In this document: in pieces, positions 1 to 5,411 of the stretch
Position numbering within the stretch: the first letter of the stretch is position 1
Layout of the letters: each line of letters begins with the position of its first letter
NCBI GenBank assembly: GCA_943355185.1
Contig: CALREM010000028.1
Span: forward strand, 1 to 5,411
DNA: 5,411 bases
Direction: 5' to 3'
Source: Candidatus Nomurabacteria bacterium
GTDB taxonomy: Bacteria; Patescibacteriota; Minisyncoccia; Phycocordibacterales; PALSA-1337
Notes under the pieces: generated by a model
What the model was told of the DNA's origin: nothing
The model's database searches: none
Seen by the model: only the letters and a program-made list of their open reading frames with translations
Made by a program: the position numbers and the translations under genes

Positions 1-2855
1 CTATGCTGATCACCTTTTTCTTTATTGTATTCCAACATCAAATCAATATTCGCCAACAATAATCCACGTTCATGACCAAAACAATCGACAGCACCAGCTT
101 TGATCAGTGCTTCAAGCGATTTTTTATTCAAATTACGATCTTTGATTCGATCCAAGAAATTAGAAAGAGAAGTAAAAGTTCCCGCGCGCTTTCGTTCGTC
201 GATAATCGTCGACGATATTCCCTGACCGAAGTTTTTGATAGTTACGAGTCCGAAACGAATACGATAAGTGGGTCGTTGAAGGGAAGGAAGATGTCCTTCC
301 GAAGCAACTCTCGGAGGCTGCGAAGGCAGCTGAGAGCGAGCTGCGGACCCAGCAGGGTCCGACAGCGTTTGCTGCGGAGGGACATCTGACTGACCCTTAA
401 TCACAGTAAACTGACTGTAACTTTCATTAACATCAGGCGGTAATACCGGAATGTTCATACGTTTACATTCGGCGATAGTTTCGGCGACTTTTTCGACGTC
501 GCCAGATTCGGAGGAAAGCACGGCTGAAAGATAAATTTCAGGATAGTGAGCTTTGAGATATGCCGTGAGGTATGCGATACGACCATAGGACACCGAGTGC
601 GCTTTGTTGAAACCGTACGCTGCAAACGGTTCAATCCATTTCCAAACTTCCTTGGCTTTCTTTTCTGACCACTTACTGTGCGTCATACAGCCTTTGATGA
701 ATTTATTTTTCTGTTCCGCCATTTCCTCGGGAATCTTTTTGCCCACCGCCTTACGGAATTTATCCACTTCAGTCCAGGTGTATCCGGCAAGCTCACGCGC
801 CATCATCAAAAGGTCGTCTTGGTAAACCAAGATGCCATTCGTCTTTTTCAAAATCTTTTCCAGAGCCGGATCGAGATAGGTGATCAGAGATGGATTATGT
901 TTACGCTCGATATATTGGGGGATGAATTGCATCGGACCTGGACGATAGAGAGCCACCATGGCGTTGATATCGTGAATACTGGTTGGTCGCAGATCTTTGA
1001 GGAAGCGCGTCATGCCGTCACCGTTCAGTTGGAACAGATCGGCAGTTTCTCCACGGGCCAACATTTCATAGGTTGGGACATCGTCGATCGGAATTGTGTC
1101 AGCATTTATTTTAATTCCATCAATTTTTTCAATACGAGCGATAGCGTCGGCAATAATGGTTAAGTTTTTCAGTCCCAAGAAGTCGAATTTCAAAAGACCG
1201 GCTTCTTCGATCGAATACATATCGTACTGGGTGATGACTTTTCCTTCACCTTTGGGATCGAACTGTAGCGGAGTAAAGTCGGTAAGTGCACTTGGTGAGA
1301 TAACCACGCCAGCAGCATGCACACCGATGTGACGTGAACATCCTTCGATCTTGCGAGCCATGTCGATGATACGACGAGCGTCGAGTTCGTTTTGATATAT
1401 GGTTTTAAGTTCCGGAACTTCTTCCAGAGCACGATCGATGGTCATAGGAAAACCTTGGGCACCCATGGGTATCAATTTTGAAATACGATCTCCGACGTCA
1501 TAGGGGAATCCCATGGCGCGTGCCACGTCTCGGATGGATCCACGTGCCGCCATGGTTCCGAATGTTCCGATCTGCGCCACCTTGTCGCGACCGTATTTCT
1601 CTCGTACATAGTCGATAACATCGTCGCGACGATCGTCGGCATAGTCCATGTCGATATCGGGTGGTGACGGACGTTCGGGGTTCAGGAAACGTTCGAAGGG
1701 GATTTCGTATTCAATCGGATTAATATTTGTAATACGTGCCAGATACGTCACCATCGATCCAGAAACCGATCCGCGAATGTTAGAGAGGATGCCATTTTCG
1801 TGAGCGAAACGCATCAGATCGGCTACTACCAGGAAGTACGGTGCGTATCCTTTATCTTTAATAACTTTTAATTCATATTCGGCACGCGCTTCGGTCTCGG
1901 GAGTTTGTTCGACATTGCGTATGGCAAATCCTTCGAATACCAAGCGACGCAATTCATCGTCAGGAGACAAACCACTTTCGATAGTGAGCTTGGGGAACAC
2001 CCATTTACCTAATGTCATTTTAAATGTGCATTGTTCAACTATTTTTGCAGTGTTGGCAAGTGCTTCGGGGAGGTCATGAAAAAGTTCTTCAGCACGTTCG
2101 GTGGTGATGAATGAAAAATCATCTTCGTCACTGTCGGAAATTTTATCTGAACCGTCGCCATGACTATTTACGCGCACCAATGTTTCTCGAGCAAAGCGAT
2201 CTTCTGGTTTGAGATAGTAGACATCGTGTGCAGCACAGACGGGAATGTTCTCGCTGGCCGCAAACTCGACGAGCGTTTTCATTGCTGACTCGTGGTTCTC
2301 GATTTCTGGGTGACGAGTGACCTCAATATAGAGTCGACCCTCTGCTCCAGACCCGAATACTTTTTTATAAAATGTGGCGATATCTCTGGCTTTATCTTGG
2401 TTGCGACCTTTGAGTGATTGGGCGATTTCTCCAGAAAAAGAAGGGGAGATGGCGATCAGACCCTCGTTGTATTTTTCGATGAGTTCACGATCGATACGAG
2501 GTTTGTAATAAAAACCTTCGAGATGAGAAAGGGTGACGAGTTGCACGAGGTTACGGTATCCGGTTTCATTGGTGGCCAATAAAATCAGTCGTGAACGTTT
2601 GTTGTCGACGCCAGCCTGCATGTCTTTTCGTCCGCGAATAGCAACAAAGAAATCGACACCGATAATCGGTTTGATCTGATTTTTTTCACAGGCTTTGTAA
2701 AATTCAATCGCACCATAGAGGTTTCCGTTATCAGTCAGTGCCAAAGCATTCATGCCATGCTTTTTTGCTTCAGCAACGAGATCGTCGATCTTGGGAAGTG
2801 CTGCGAGGAGGGAGTAGTGGGAGTGAGTGTGGAGGTGGGTGAAGGGAGTGGACAT
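1..2855 (-). CDS. dnaE: DNA polymerase III subunit alpha (DnaE), 3' end beyond the window
   Basis: This is the replicative polymerase catalytic subunit, which synthesises DNA in the cytoplasmic replisome. The reverse strand reads 951 codons without a stop and leaves the left edge. The start ATG at 2855-2853 has an in-frame TAA four codons upstream, so no longer start is possible; no Shine-Dalgarno is visible. The N-terminal PHP domain begins THLHTHSHYSLL (about residues 6-17) and has lost several usual metal ligands. The polymerase core includes NIRGSVSGS (about 360-368), FERFLNPERPSPPDIDMDY ending at 405 (catalytic D402 and D404) and LLKFDFLGLKNLTII (third catalytic D558). Fingers motifs ALYRPGPM and GFNKAHSVSYG follow. 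After VLPPDVNES comes an insert at about residues 822-862, then the helix-hairpin-helix region starting IRFGLVTIKNFG. The clamp-binding motif, OB fold and tau-binding tail would lie beyond the edge. The family is normally about 1050-1200 residues. Confidence 0.98.
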   Translation of the reverse strand, partial: MSTPFTHLHTHSHYSLLAALPKIDDLVAEAKKHGMNALALTDNGNLYGAIEFYKACEKNQIKPIIGVDFFVAIRGRKDMQAGVDNKRSRLILLATNETGYRNLVQLVTLSHLEGFYYKPRIDRELIEKYNEGLIAISPSFSGEIAQSLKGRNQDKARDIATFYKKVFGSGAEGRLYIEVTRHPEIENHESAMKTLVEFAASENIPVCAAHDVYYLKPEDRFARETLVRVNSHGDGSDKISDSDEDDFSFITTERAEELFHDLPEALANTAKIVEQCTFKMTLGKWVFPKLTIESGLSPDDELRRLVFEGFAIRNVEQTPETEARAEYELKVIKDKGYAPYFLVVADLMRFAHENGILSNIRGSVSGSMVTYLARITNINPIEYEIPFERFLNPERPSPPDIDMDYADDRRDDVIDYVREKYGRDKVAQIGTFGTMAARGSIRDVARAMGFPYDVGDRISKLIPMGAQGFPMTIDRALEEVPELKTIYQNELDARRIIDMARKIEGCSRHIGVHAAGVVISPSALTDFTPLQFDPKGEGKVITQYDMYSIEEAGLLKFDFLGLKNLTIIADAIARIEKIDGIKINADTIPIDDVPTYEMLARGETADLFQLNGDGMTRFLKDLRPTSIHDINAMVALYRPGPMQFIPQYIERKHNPSLITYLDPALEKILKKTNGILVYQDDLLMMARELAGYTWTEVDKFRKAVGKKIPEEMAEQKNKFIKGCMTHSKWSEKKAKEVWKWIEPFAAYGFNKAHSVSYGRIAYLTAYLKAHYPEIYLSAVLSSESGDVEKVAETIAECKRMNIPVLPPDVNESYSQFTVIKGQSDVPPQQTLSDPAGSAARSQLPSQPPRVASEGHLPSLQRPTYRIRFGLVTIKNFGQGISSTIIDERKRAGTFTSLSNFLDRIKDRNLNKKSLEALIKAGAVDCFGHERGLLLANIDLMLEYNKEKGDQH
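281..390. repeat. GC-rich nested palindromic element inserted in frame in dnaE
   Basis: By hand count about 63% of these 110 bases are G or C, richer than the flanking dnaE. The block is almost entirely foldable. An outer pair AGATGTCC (289-296) and GGACATCT (380-387) extends inward to 12 bp with one G-T pair. Inside are CTCTC (308-312) with GAGAG (332-336), enclosing GCTGC (317-321) with GCAGC (326-330), and a hairpin GGACCC (345-350) with GGGTCC (355-360) and loop AGCA. An alternative hairpin pairs GGAAGGA (282-288) with TCCTTCC (294-300). On the dnaE strand it encodes about residues 822-859, a Ser/Pro/Gln/Ala-rich stretch between the polymerase fingers and the helix-hairpin-helix region, where DnaE proteins usually have only a short loop. 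I infer a palindromic repeat inserted without breaking the frame; only one copy is in the window, so repetition is unproven. Confidence 0.65.
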
Positions 2856-2897
2856 GGGGTTAGTTTACAGTTTGCGGCTGGAAATGGAAAGTTACCC

Positions 2898-2931
2898 CAA
2901 GACGACATATTTTTGAGTACCTGTCGTCTTG
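2898..2931. promoter_or_regulatory. Perfect 10-bp inverted repeat between divergent genes
   Basis: The arms CAAGACGACA (2898-2907) and TGTCGTCTTG (2922-2931) are exact reverse complements separated by 14 AT-rich bases. The site lies between the dnaE start (2855, minus) and the NYN gene start (2964, plus). Its right arm overlaps the likely -35 of the NYN promoter. The position suits an operator for a dimeric repressor acting on the divergent pair, or a hairpin in the dnaE leader. It is not terminator-like, because no T-run follows either arm. The regulator is unknown. Confidence 0.55.
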
Positions 2932-2956
2932 TCGGTTTGAAAACAGGTGAGATAAT
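2929..2956 (+). promoter_or_regulatory. Predicted promoter of the NYN gene (extended -10), possibly leaderless
   Basis: A -35-like TTGTCG (2929-2934) is followed after 16 bases by GATAAT (2951-2956), preceded by TG at 2948-2949, which makes an extended -10. Transcription would start around 2963-2964, on or next to the A of the ATG at 2964. That would make the mRNA leaderless or nearly so. A weak AAGG (2957-2960) could serve as a ribosome site if the true start of transcription is further upstream. Confidence 0.45.
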
Positions 2957-2963
2957 AAGGGTC

Positions 2964-3539
2964 ATGTTAAGTCCTTATATCAGCGGTCGAACCGGTGTTT
3001 TTATTGATGAAGCGAATTTGTTCCATTCGCAGCGAACTTTAGGCTGGAAGATTGATTATAAGAGTCTATTTTGGTTGTTATATGACGAATATGCTCAAAC
3101 AAAAAATATCTTTTTATATACCAGTTTTATTTCTACTGATTTAAAAAAGCATTCTTTTATAAATAAGCTTGTTGATTATGGATTTGTGGTACATAGCAAA
3201 GAAACAAAGAAAATAATCAGTACTTCTGGCACAACTCTTTTAAAGGGAAATTTGGATATTGAGCTTGCTCTCGATGCTCATAGATTTTCTGATACCTATG
3301 ATACGCTTATTTTATTTTCGGGTGATTCTGACTTTGCGTATTTAGTAGATCTTTTAAAAGAGGCTGGTAAAAAGGTTATTGTAGTTTCTAATAAAGGCCA
3401 TATTTCTCGTGAACTTTTACGGAGATCTGAGTTTGTTGATTTATCAAGCTTGAGAAGTAAGATTGAGTTTATAAAACACAAAACCACCTCAAAAGAAGTG
3501 GTTTTGGACGGTATTACATCTAGAAGTATACCAAAATGA
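2964..3539 (+). CDS. NYN-domain (LabA/DUF88-like) putative ribonuclease
   Basis: The product is a 191-residue protein of the NYN (PIN-like nuclease) type. Family members are metal-dependent, mostly RNA-cleaving enzymes; the target here is unknown. Seen motifs are VFIDEANLF (D15, N18) near the N-terminus, KGNLDIELALD (D98, D104) and LILFSGDSDF (D121, D123). Together these form the usual acidic active site at strand ends. They are followed by KKVIVVSNKGHISRELLRRSE, which matches the final part of the fold. The frame stays open upstream to 2757, but that extension is antisense to dnaE. The ATG at 2964 fits the NYN N-terminus and sits just below a promoter, so I use it. The gene overlaps rnhB by ATGA. 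By hand count it is about 31% GC against about 43% for rnhB, which suggests acquisition from elsewhere. Family call fairly sure, substrate unknown. Confidence 0.8.
   Translation: MLSPYISGRTGVFIDEANLFHSQRTLGWKIDYKSLFWLLYDEYAQTKNIFLYTSFISTDLKKHSFINKLVDYGFVVHSKETKKIISTSGTTLLKGNLDIELALDAHRFSDTYDTLILFSGDSDFAYLVDLLKEAGKKVIVVSNKGHISRELLRRSEFVDLSSLRSKIEFIKHKTTSKEVVLDGITSRSIPK
3480..3505 (+). terminator. Terminator-like hairpin inside the 3' end of the NYN gene
   Basis: AAAACCAC (3480-3487) pairs exactly with GTGGTTTT (3498-3505). The top of the stem continues after a C-A mismatch as TC/GA around an AAAA loop. The A-run before and T-run after resemble a bidirectional intrinsic terminator, although the T-run is part of the stem and only four bases long. 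It lies about 30 bases before the rnhB start, so it could reduce readthrough from the NYN gene into rnhB. It is also coding sequence (about NYN residues 173-180), so it may be incidental. Confidence 0.35.
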
Positions 3540-4144
3540 GGCCTGTTGTCAAGCAAAAGAACACCCTTTTTCTCATCGGTATCGATGAAGTGGGTCGCGG
3601 ACCGATCGCTGGTCCGGTGGCTGTCGGTGCTTTGGTATTTCTGAAACCGGAAGCTAAGAGACTTTTTCGTGGTGTAAAAGAATCGAAACAACTGAGTGAA
3701 ATAAAAAGGGAACAATGGTTTCGAATTATTGAATTGGCACAGAAGTCAGGGCATATTGATTTCAAGGTGACTTTTCAGAGTCAGAAGATTATCGATACCA
3801 AAGGATTGTCCTATGCGATTCGTACAGCACTATGCACTTCTCTGGAGTCATTAGGAATCGAACCGGTGTCTGCCCACGTTCTGTTGGATGGTGGATTGAA
3901 AGCACCGATTCAGTATGTGAATCAGAAGACAATTATCAAAGGTGATGAAAAAGAAGTGGTGATTGCCCTGGCTTCAATTTGTGCAAAGGTGTTGCGAGAT
4001 CGGCGGATGAATACATTAGCGAAAAAATATCCGTTATATGGTTTTGAGAAGCATAAGGGGTATGGCACGAAGGGGCACTATGGAGCAATTCGAAAATATG
4101 GGATGTTAGAGACGCACCGGAGGAGTTTTGTGAGAAAATATTAA
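3536..4144 (+). CDS. rnhB: Ribonuclease HII
   Basis: This 202-residue enzyme cleaves the RNA strand of RNA:DNA hybrids and incises at single ribonucleotides left in DNA, starting ribonucleotide excision repair; it may also help remove primers. The sequence shows LIGIDEVGRGPIAGPV (D17, E18 and the GRG motif at 20-22), ESKQLSE (49-55, usually DSKKLS), VLLDGG (D118) and ICAKVLRDR (D155). This completes the four acidic catalytic residues. The C-terminal YGFEKHKGYGTKGH (168-181) is typical of the family. Length is normal. The ATG overlaps the NYN stop as ATGA, which suggests translational coupling; there is no clear Shine-Dalgarno. In Escherichia coli rnhB lies directly beside dnaE in the same direction. 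Here the two are near neighbours but divergent, with the NYN gene between them. Confidence 0.98.
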   Translation: MRPVVKQKNTLFLIGIDEVGRGPIAGPVAVGALVFLKPEAKRLFRGVKESKQLSEIKREQWFRIIELAQKSGHIDFKVTFQSQKIIDTKGLSYAIRTALCTSLESLGIEPVSAHVLLDGGLKAPIQYVNQKTIIKGDEKEVVIALASICAKVLRDRRMNTLAKKYPLYGFEKHKGYGTKGHYGAIRKYGMLETHRRSFVRKY

Positions 4145-4169
4145 ATTCCCGTTATCTCAAGATACATTT

Positions 4170-4685
4170 ATGAAAAAACGAACATGGACAATTGATCAAT
4201 TGAAAAATGCTGTTGCAATGTCGAATAATGTTCGGCAAGTTATTATATATCTAAAATTAAAACCGGCAGGAGGAAATTATGATCAAATAAAGAAATATAT
4301 AAAAGAGTACACATTGAATACTTCTCATTTTGATCTTGGACCATGGAACAAAGGAAAGATGGGTATGTATAGAAAATTGACCCCTCTCAATCTTATTCTG
4401 GTACAAGATAGTGATTTCCAAAGTTATAAACTTAAGCTAAGATTGTTTAGGGAAGGATTGAAACCTCAAAAATGTGAACAGTGTGGATGGGCTACGCAAG
4501 CTCCTGATGGAAGGTTGCCTCTGGAGCTAGACCACATCAATGGAAACAGACGAGATAATAGACTTGAAAATATTCGTATTTTATGTCCAAATTGTCATAG
4601 TCTATGTCCAACACATAGAGGTCGAAATATGAAAAAACGCCGAGATGGTGAAACTGGTAAACACGCAACACTTAAAATGTTGTGA
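4170..4685 (+). CDS. Stand-alone HNH endonuclease, 3' end overlapping tRNA-Leu
   Basis: This 171-residue protein belongs to the phage/homing-type HNH nucleases, which cut DNA using one metal ion. The N-terminal part (about 5-62) carries the small DNA-binding module common to this group, with KLKPAGGNYDQIKKYIKE and NTSHFDLGPWNKGK. The nuclease part has zinc-binding CEQC (C102, C105) and CPNC (C139, C142) around LELDHINGNRRDNRLENI, with D121, H122, N130 and H143 as likely active-site residues. Relatives usually end shortly after the CPNCHS region. Here residues 157-171 and the TGA stop are encoded by the 5' half of tRNA-Leu(UAA), so this tail is probably non-native and dispensable. GC is about 35% by hand count, lower than rnhB. 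It starts 25 bases after rnhB with no obvious Shine-Dalgarno. It is likely a selfish or acquired gene; its cut site is unknown. Confidence 0.9.
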   Translation: MKKRTWTIDQLKNAVAMSNNVRQVIIYLKLKPAGGNYDQIKKYIKEYTLNTSHFDLGPWNKGKMGMYRKLTPLNLILVQDSDFQSYKLKLRLFREGLKPQKCEQCGWATQAPDGRLPLELDHINGNRRDNRLENIRILCPNCHSLCPTHRGRNMKKRRDGETGKHATLKML

Positions 4686-4728
4686 GCTTTAAATGCTCCT
4701 GTGGGTTCGATTCCCACTCTCGGCACCA
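4639..4728 (+). tRNA. tRNA-Leu (anticodon UAA), CCA encoded
   Basis: A complete class II tRNA folds from the sequence. The acceptor is GCCGAGA (4639-4645) with TCTCGGC (4718-4724), discriminator A4725 and encoded CCA (4726-4728). The D stem is GTG (4648-4650) with CAC (4662-4664), with GG in the D loop. The anticodon stem is CAACA (4666-4670) with TGTTG (4678-4682), and the loop CTTAAAA places anticodon TAA at 4673-4675. The long variable arm has stem GAGC/GCTC (4684-4687, 4695-4698). The T stem is GTGGG/CCCAC with loop TTCGATT. It matches the Leu(UAA) layout of other bacteria and reads UUA and UUG codons. There is no intron in the anticodon loop. The first 47 bases overlap the HNH reading frame. 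No convincing separate promoter was found, so it may depend on transcription from upstream. Confidence 0.97.
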
Positions 4729-4782
4729 TCAAGGTAGATGCGGAGGCCCTATATTTTGAGCCATTTTTCTGATTGTAAAATT

Positions 4783-4806
4783 AGGCACCTCTACAGGAAT
4801 CGAACG
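4783..4806 (-). other. tRNA 3'-end-like fragment, candidate attachment-site scar
   Basis: Read on the minus strand, this is a T-loop TTCGATT followed by CCTGT and AGAGGTGCC. That order matches the 3' side of a T arm followed by a 3' acceptor strand. The 5' half of the T stem (ACAGG expected) is absent: ACG and the T-rich terminator tail precede the T-loop instead. No D arm or anticodon arm fits upstream. It lies directly beyond the 3' end of the serine recombinase gene, where integrated elements often leave a piece of the target gene. It could also be chance similarity over about 20 bases. Confidence 0.45.
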
Positions 4807-4842
4807 TAAAAAACAGAGATTTTTCTCTGCTTTTTGCGTTCG
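4801..4842 (-). terminator. Intrinsic terminator downstream of the serine recombinase
   Basis: On the minus strand CAGAGA, loop AAAA and TCTCTG form a 6-bp stem (4814-4829), followed by six T (4808-4813 on that strand). A run of A precedes it, so the signal also works as a terminator in the plus direction, with T at 4831-4835. An outer pair CGAACG (4801-4806) and CGTTCG (4837-4842) closes a longer imperfect hairpin. It begins just after the recombinase stop codon (4848-4850), as expected for its terminator, and would also stop transcripts leaving tRNA-Leu. Confidence 0.65.
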
Positions 4843-4847
4843 TAATT

Positions 4848-5411
4848 CTACTGCTCTATCGAAAGCGTTTTGTCCTTCAGCAATATCCTACTCTTAATGC
4901 AGGAGAGCACTTCTCGCTTCTGTAACATTGTTCCATGTCTGAGCATATGTTTTGCGAACGTCTTGATGGATATATCCTTGTGCTTTTTGGATTGATTCAG
5001 ATCCACTCCGAGTACTCCCGTCTGAAAGAGCGCATATCTCGCCACTTCTTCTTCGAGCTTGTGCTTCAGCTCACTCTTATCCATACTCATCTTGTCGATG
5101 ATCGGCAGCATCTCATCGATCAGGATACTCTCTTTTACAGATTCATTCGGGCATTCTCGATTTTTCACCTTGGTACATCTGTAGTACACATGAGCATTTG
5201 ATCCTCCATCTTTCAGTTCCTTGATCTTTTCTTCGGCCGTTATGCCTGATTCGCAGTAGGCGCAGTGGAGCATCCTCGTGAAGGCAAATTCTCTGCCGTA
5301 AGCTTTCTTGTTCTCAACTTTGATCTTGCCTTGTACTGCTTCAAACAACTCTCGGCTAATTATGGGCACATGCTTGCCGGTGTACCACTCACCGCTTCCT
5401 TCGGGATATTC
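4848..5411 (-). CDS. Large serine recombinase, C-terminal part (5' end beyond the window)
   Basis: Site-specific recombinases of this family cut and rejoin DNA through a phosphoserine bond to integrate, excise or invert elements. Only the C-terminal 187 residues are present, open through the right edge. A GTG at 5369 is not the real start, because the frame continues upstream with family-typical WYTGKHVPIISRELFEAVQ. This region is the end of the recombinase domain, followed by the zinc beta-ribbon (visible-residue C50-X2-C53 and C79-X7-C87). Next comes a charged, Glu/Lys-rich, probably coiled-coil segment (about 90-130) and a terminal LSCIKSRILL stretch. The catalytic serine domain is not in the window, so activity cannot be judged. 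The stop is TAG at 4850-4848, followed by a strong terminator. It faces tRNA-Leu and a tRNA-like scar, consistent with the edge of an integrated element. Confidence 0.93.
   Translation of the reverse strand, partial: EYPEGSGEWYTGKHVPIISRELFEAVQGKIKVENKKAYGREFAFTRMLHCAYCESGITAEEKIKELKDGGSNAHVYYRCTKVKNRECPNESVKESILIDEMLPIIDKMSMDKSELKHKLEEEVARYALFQTGVLGVDLNQSKKHKDISIKTFAKHMLRHGTMLQKREVLSCIKSRILLKDKTLSIEQ

Noticed and set aside
678..1163. A 161-codon plus-strand open frame, and several shorter ones, across 72-1432
   Set aside because: All lie opposite the fully conserved dnaE coding sequence and show no recognisable domains.
2856..2897. dnaE promoter on the minus strand
   Set aside because: Only poor matches such as TTTCCA and TAAACT were seen, none convincing enough to list.
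2757..2963. Upstream extension of the NYN reading frame to an ATG at 2757
   Set aside because: It is antisense to the dnaE start, lies upstream of the predicted promoter and adds 69 residues of Gly/Val-rich sequence not expected before the NYN domain.
3504..3532. Possible rnhB promoter: TTGGAC, 17-base gap, TATACC
   Set aside because: Matches are weak and the implied start of transcription would fall inside the rnhB start codon.
4666..4682. Group I intron in tRNA-Leu(UAA)
   Set aside because: The anticodon stem and loop are continuous and fully paired, leaving no room for an intron.
4683..4772. Readthrough of TGA as glycine (alternative code of some CPR lineages), extending the HNH frame through the tRNA to a TGA at 4770
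   Set aside because: The extension reads tRNA and intergenic sequence; no core gene contains an in-frame TGA, and the NYN TGA sits in a normal ATGA overlap.
4852..4861. D-arm-like GATAGAGCAG on the minus strand, as if a whole tRNA surrounded the 4783-4806 fragment
   Set aside because: It is the coding end of the recombinase, and no acceptor 5' strand or anticodon stem can be paired.

Overview
The window looks like chromosomal DNA from a small-genome bacterium. The style of the DnaE polymerase core, weak or absent Shine-Dalgarno sequences and tight packing suggest a Patescibacteria/CPR-type lineage. That assignment is an inference from sequence style, not a proven taxonomy. UGA appears to act as a normal stop, because two genes end in TGA and none contains an in-frame TGA.

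Layout: bases 1-2855 (minus strand) hold the first 951 codons of dnaE, the replicative DNA polymerase III alpha subunit, which runs off the left edge. Inside it, at about 281-390, a GC-rich block of nested hairpins is read in frame as a Ser/Pro/Gln/Ala-rich insert. This is reminiscent of the in-frame palindromic elements known from Rickettsia. A compact divergent intergenic region (2856-2963) carries a perfect 10-bp inverted repeat and a strong extended -10 promoter for the next gene, an AT-rich NYN-domain putative ribonuclease (2964-3539, plus). That gene overlaps by ATGA with rnhB (RNase HII, 3536-4144, plus). So dnaE and an RNA:DNA-hybrid nuclease are close neighbours, with an NYN gene of different base composition between them.

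The right third is accessory. A stand-alone HNH endonuclease gene (4170-4685, plus, about 35% GC) runs into a complete tRNA-Leu(UAA) gene (4639-4728, plus), so its last 15 codons and stop lie within the tRNA. Beyond a 119-bp gap lies the zinc-ribbon/C-terminal part of a large serine recombinase (4848-5411, minus), entering from the right edge. Its 3' end has a clear hairpin terminator abutting a tRNA 3'-end-like fragment on the minus strand, a plausible attachment-site scar. The right edge may therefore be the boundary of an integrated element.

Functionally, dnaE and rnhB are core replication/repair genes. The NYN, HNH and recombinase genes are probably acquired. I do not see a CRISPR array, a complete transposon or a recognisable defence operon. 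The most unusual points are the palindromic insert in dnaE, the HNH/tRNA overlap and the tRNA-like scar beside the recombinase.
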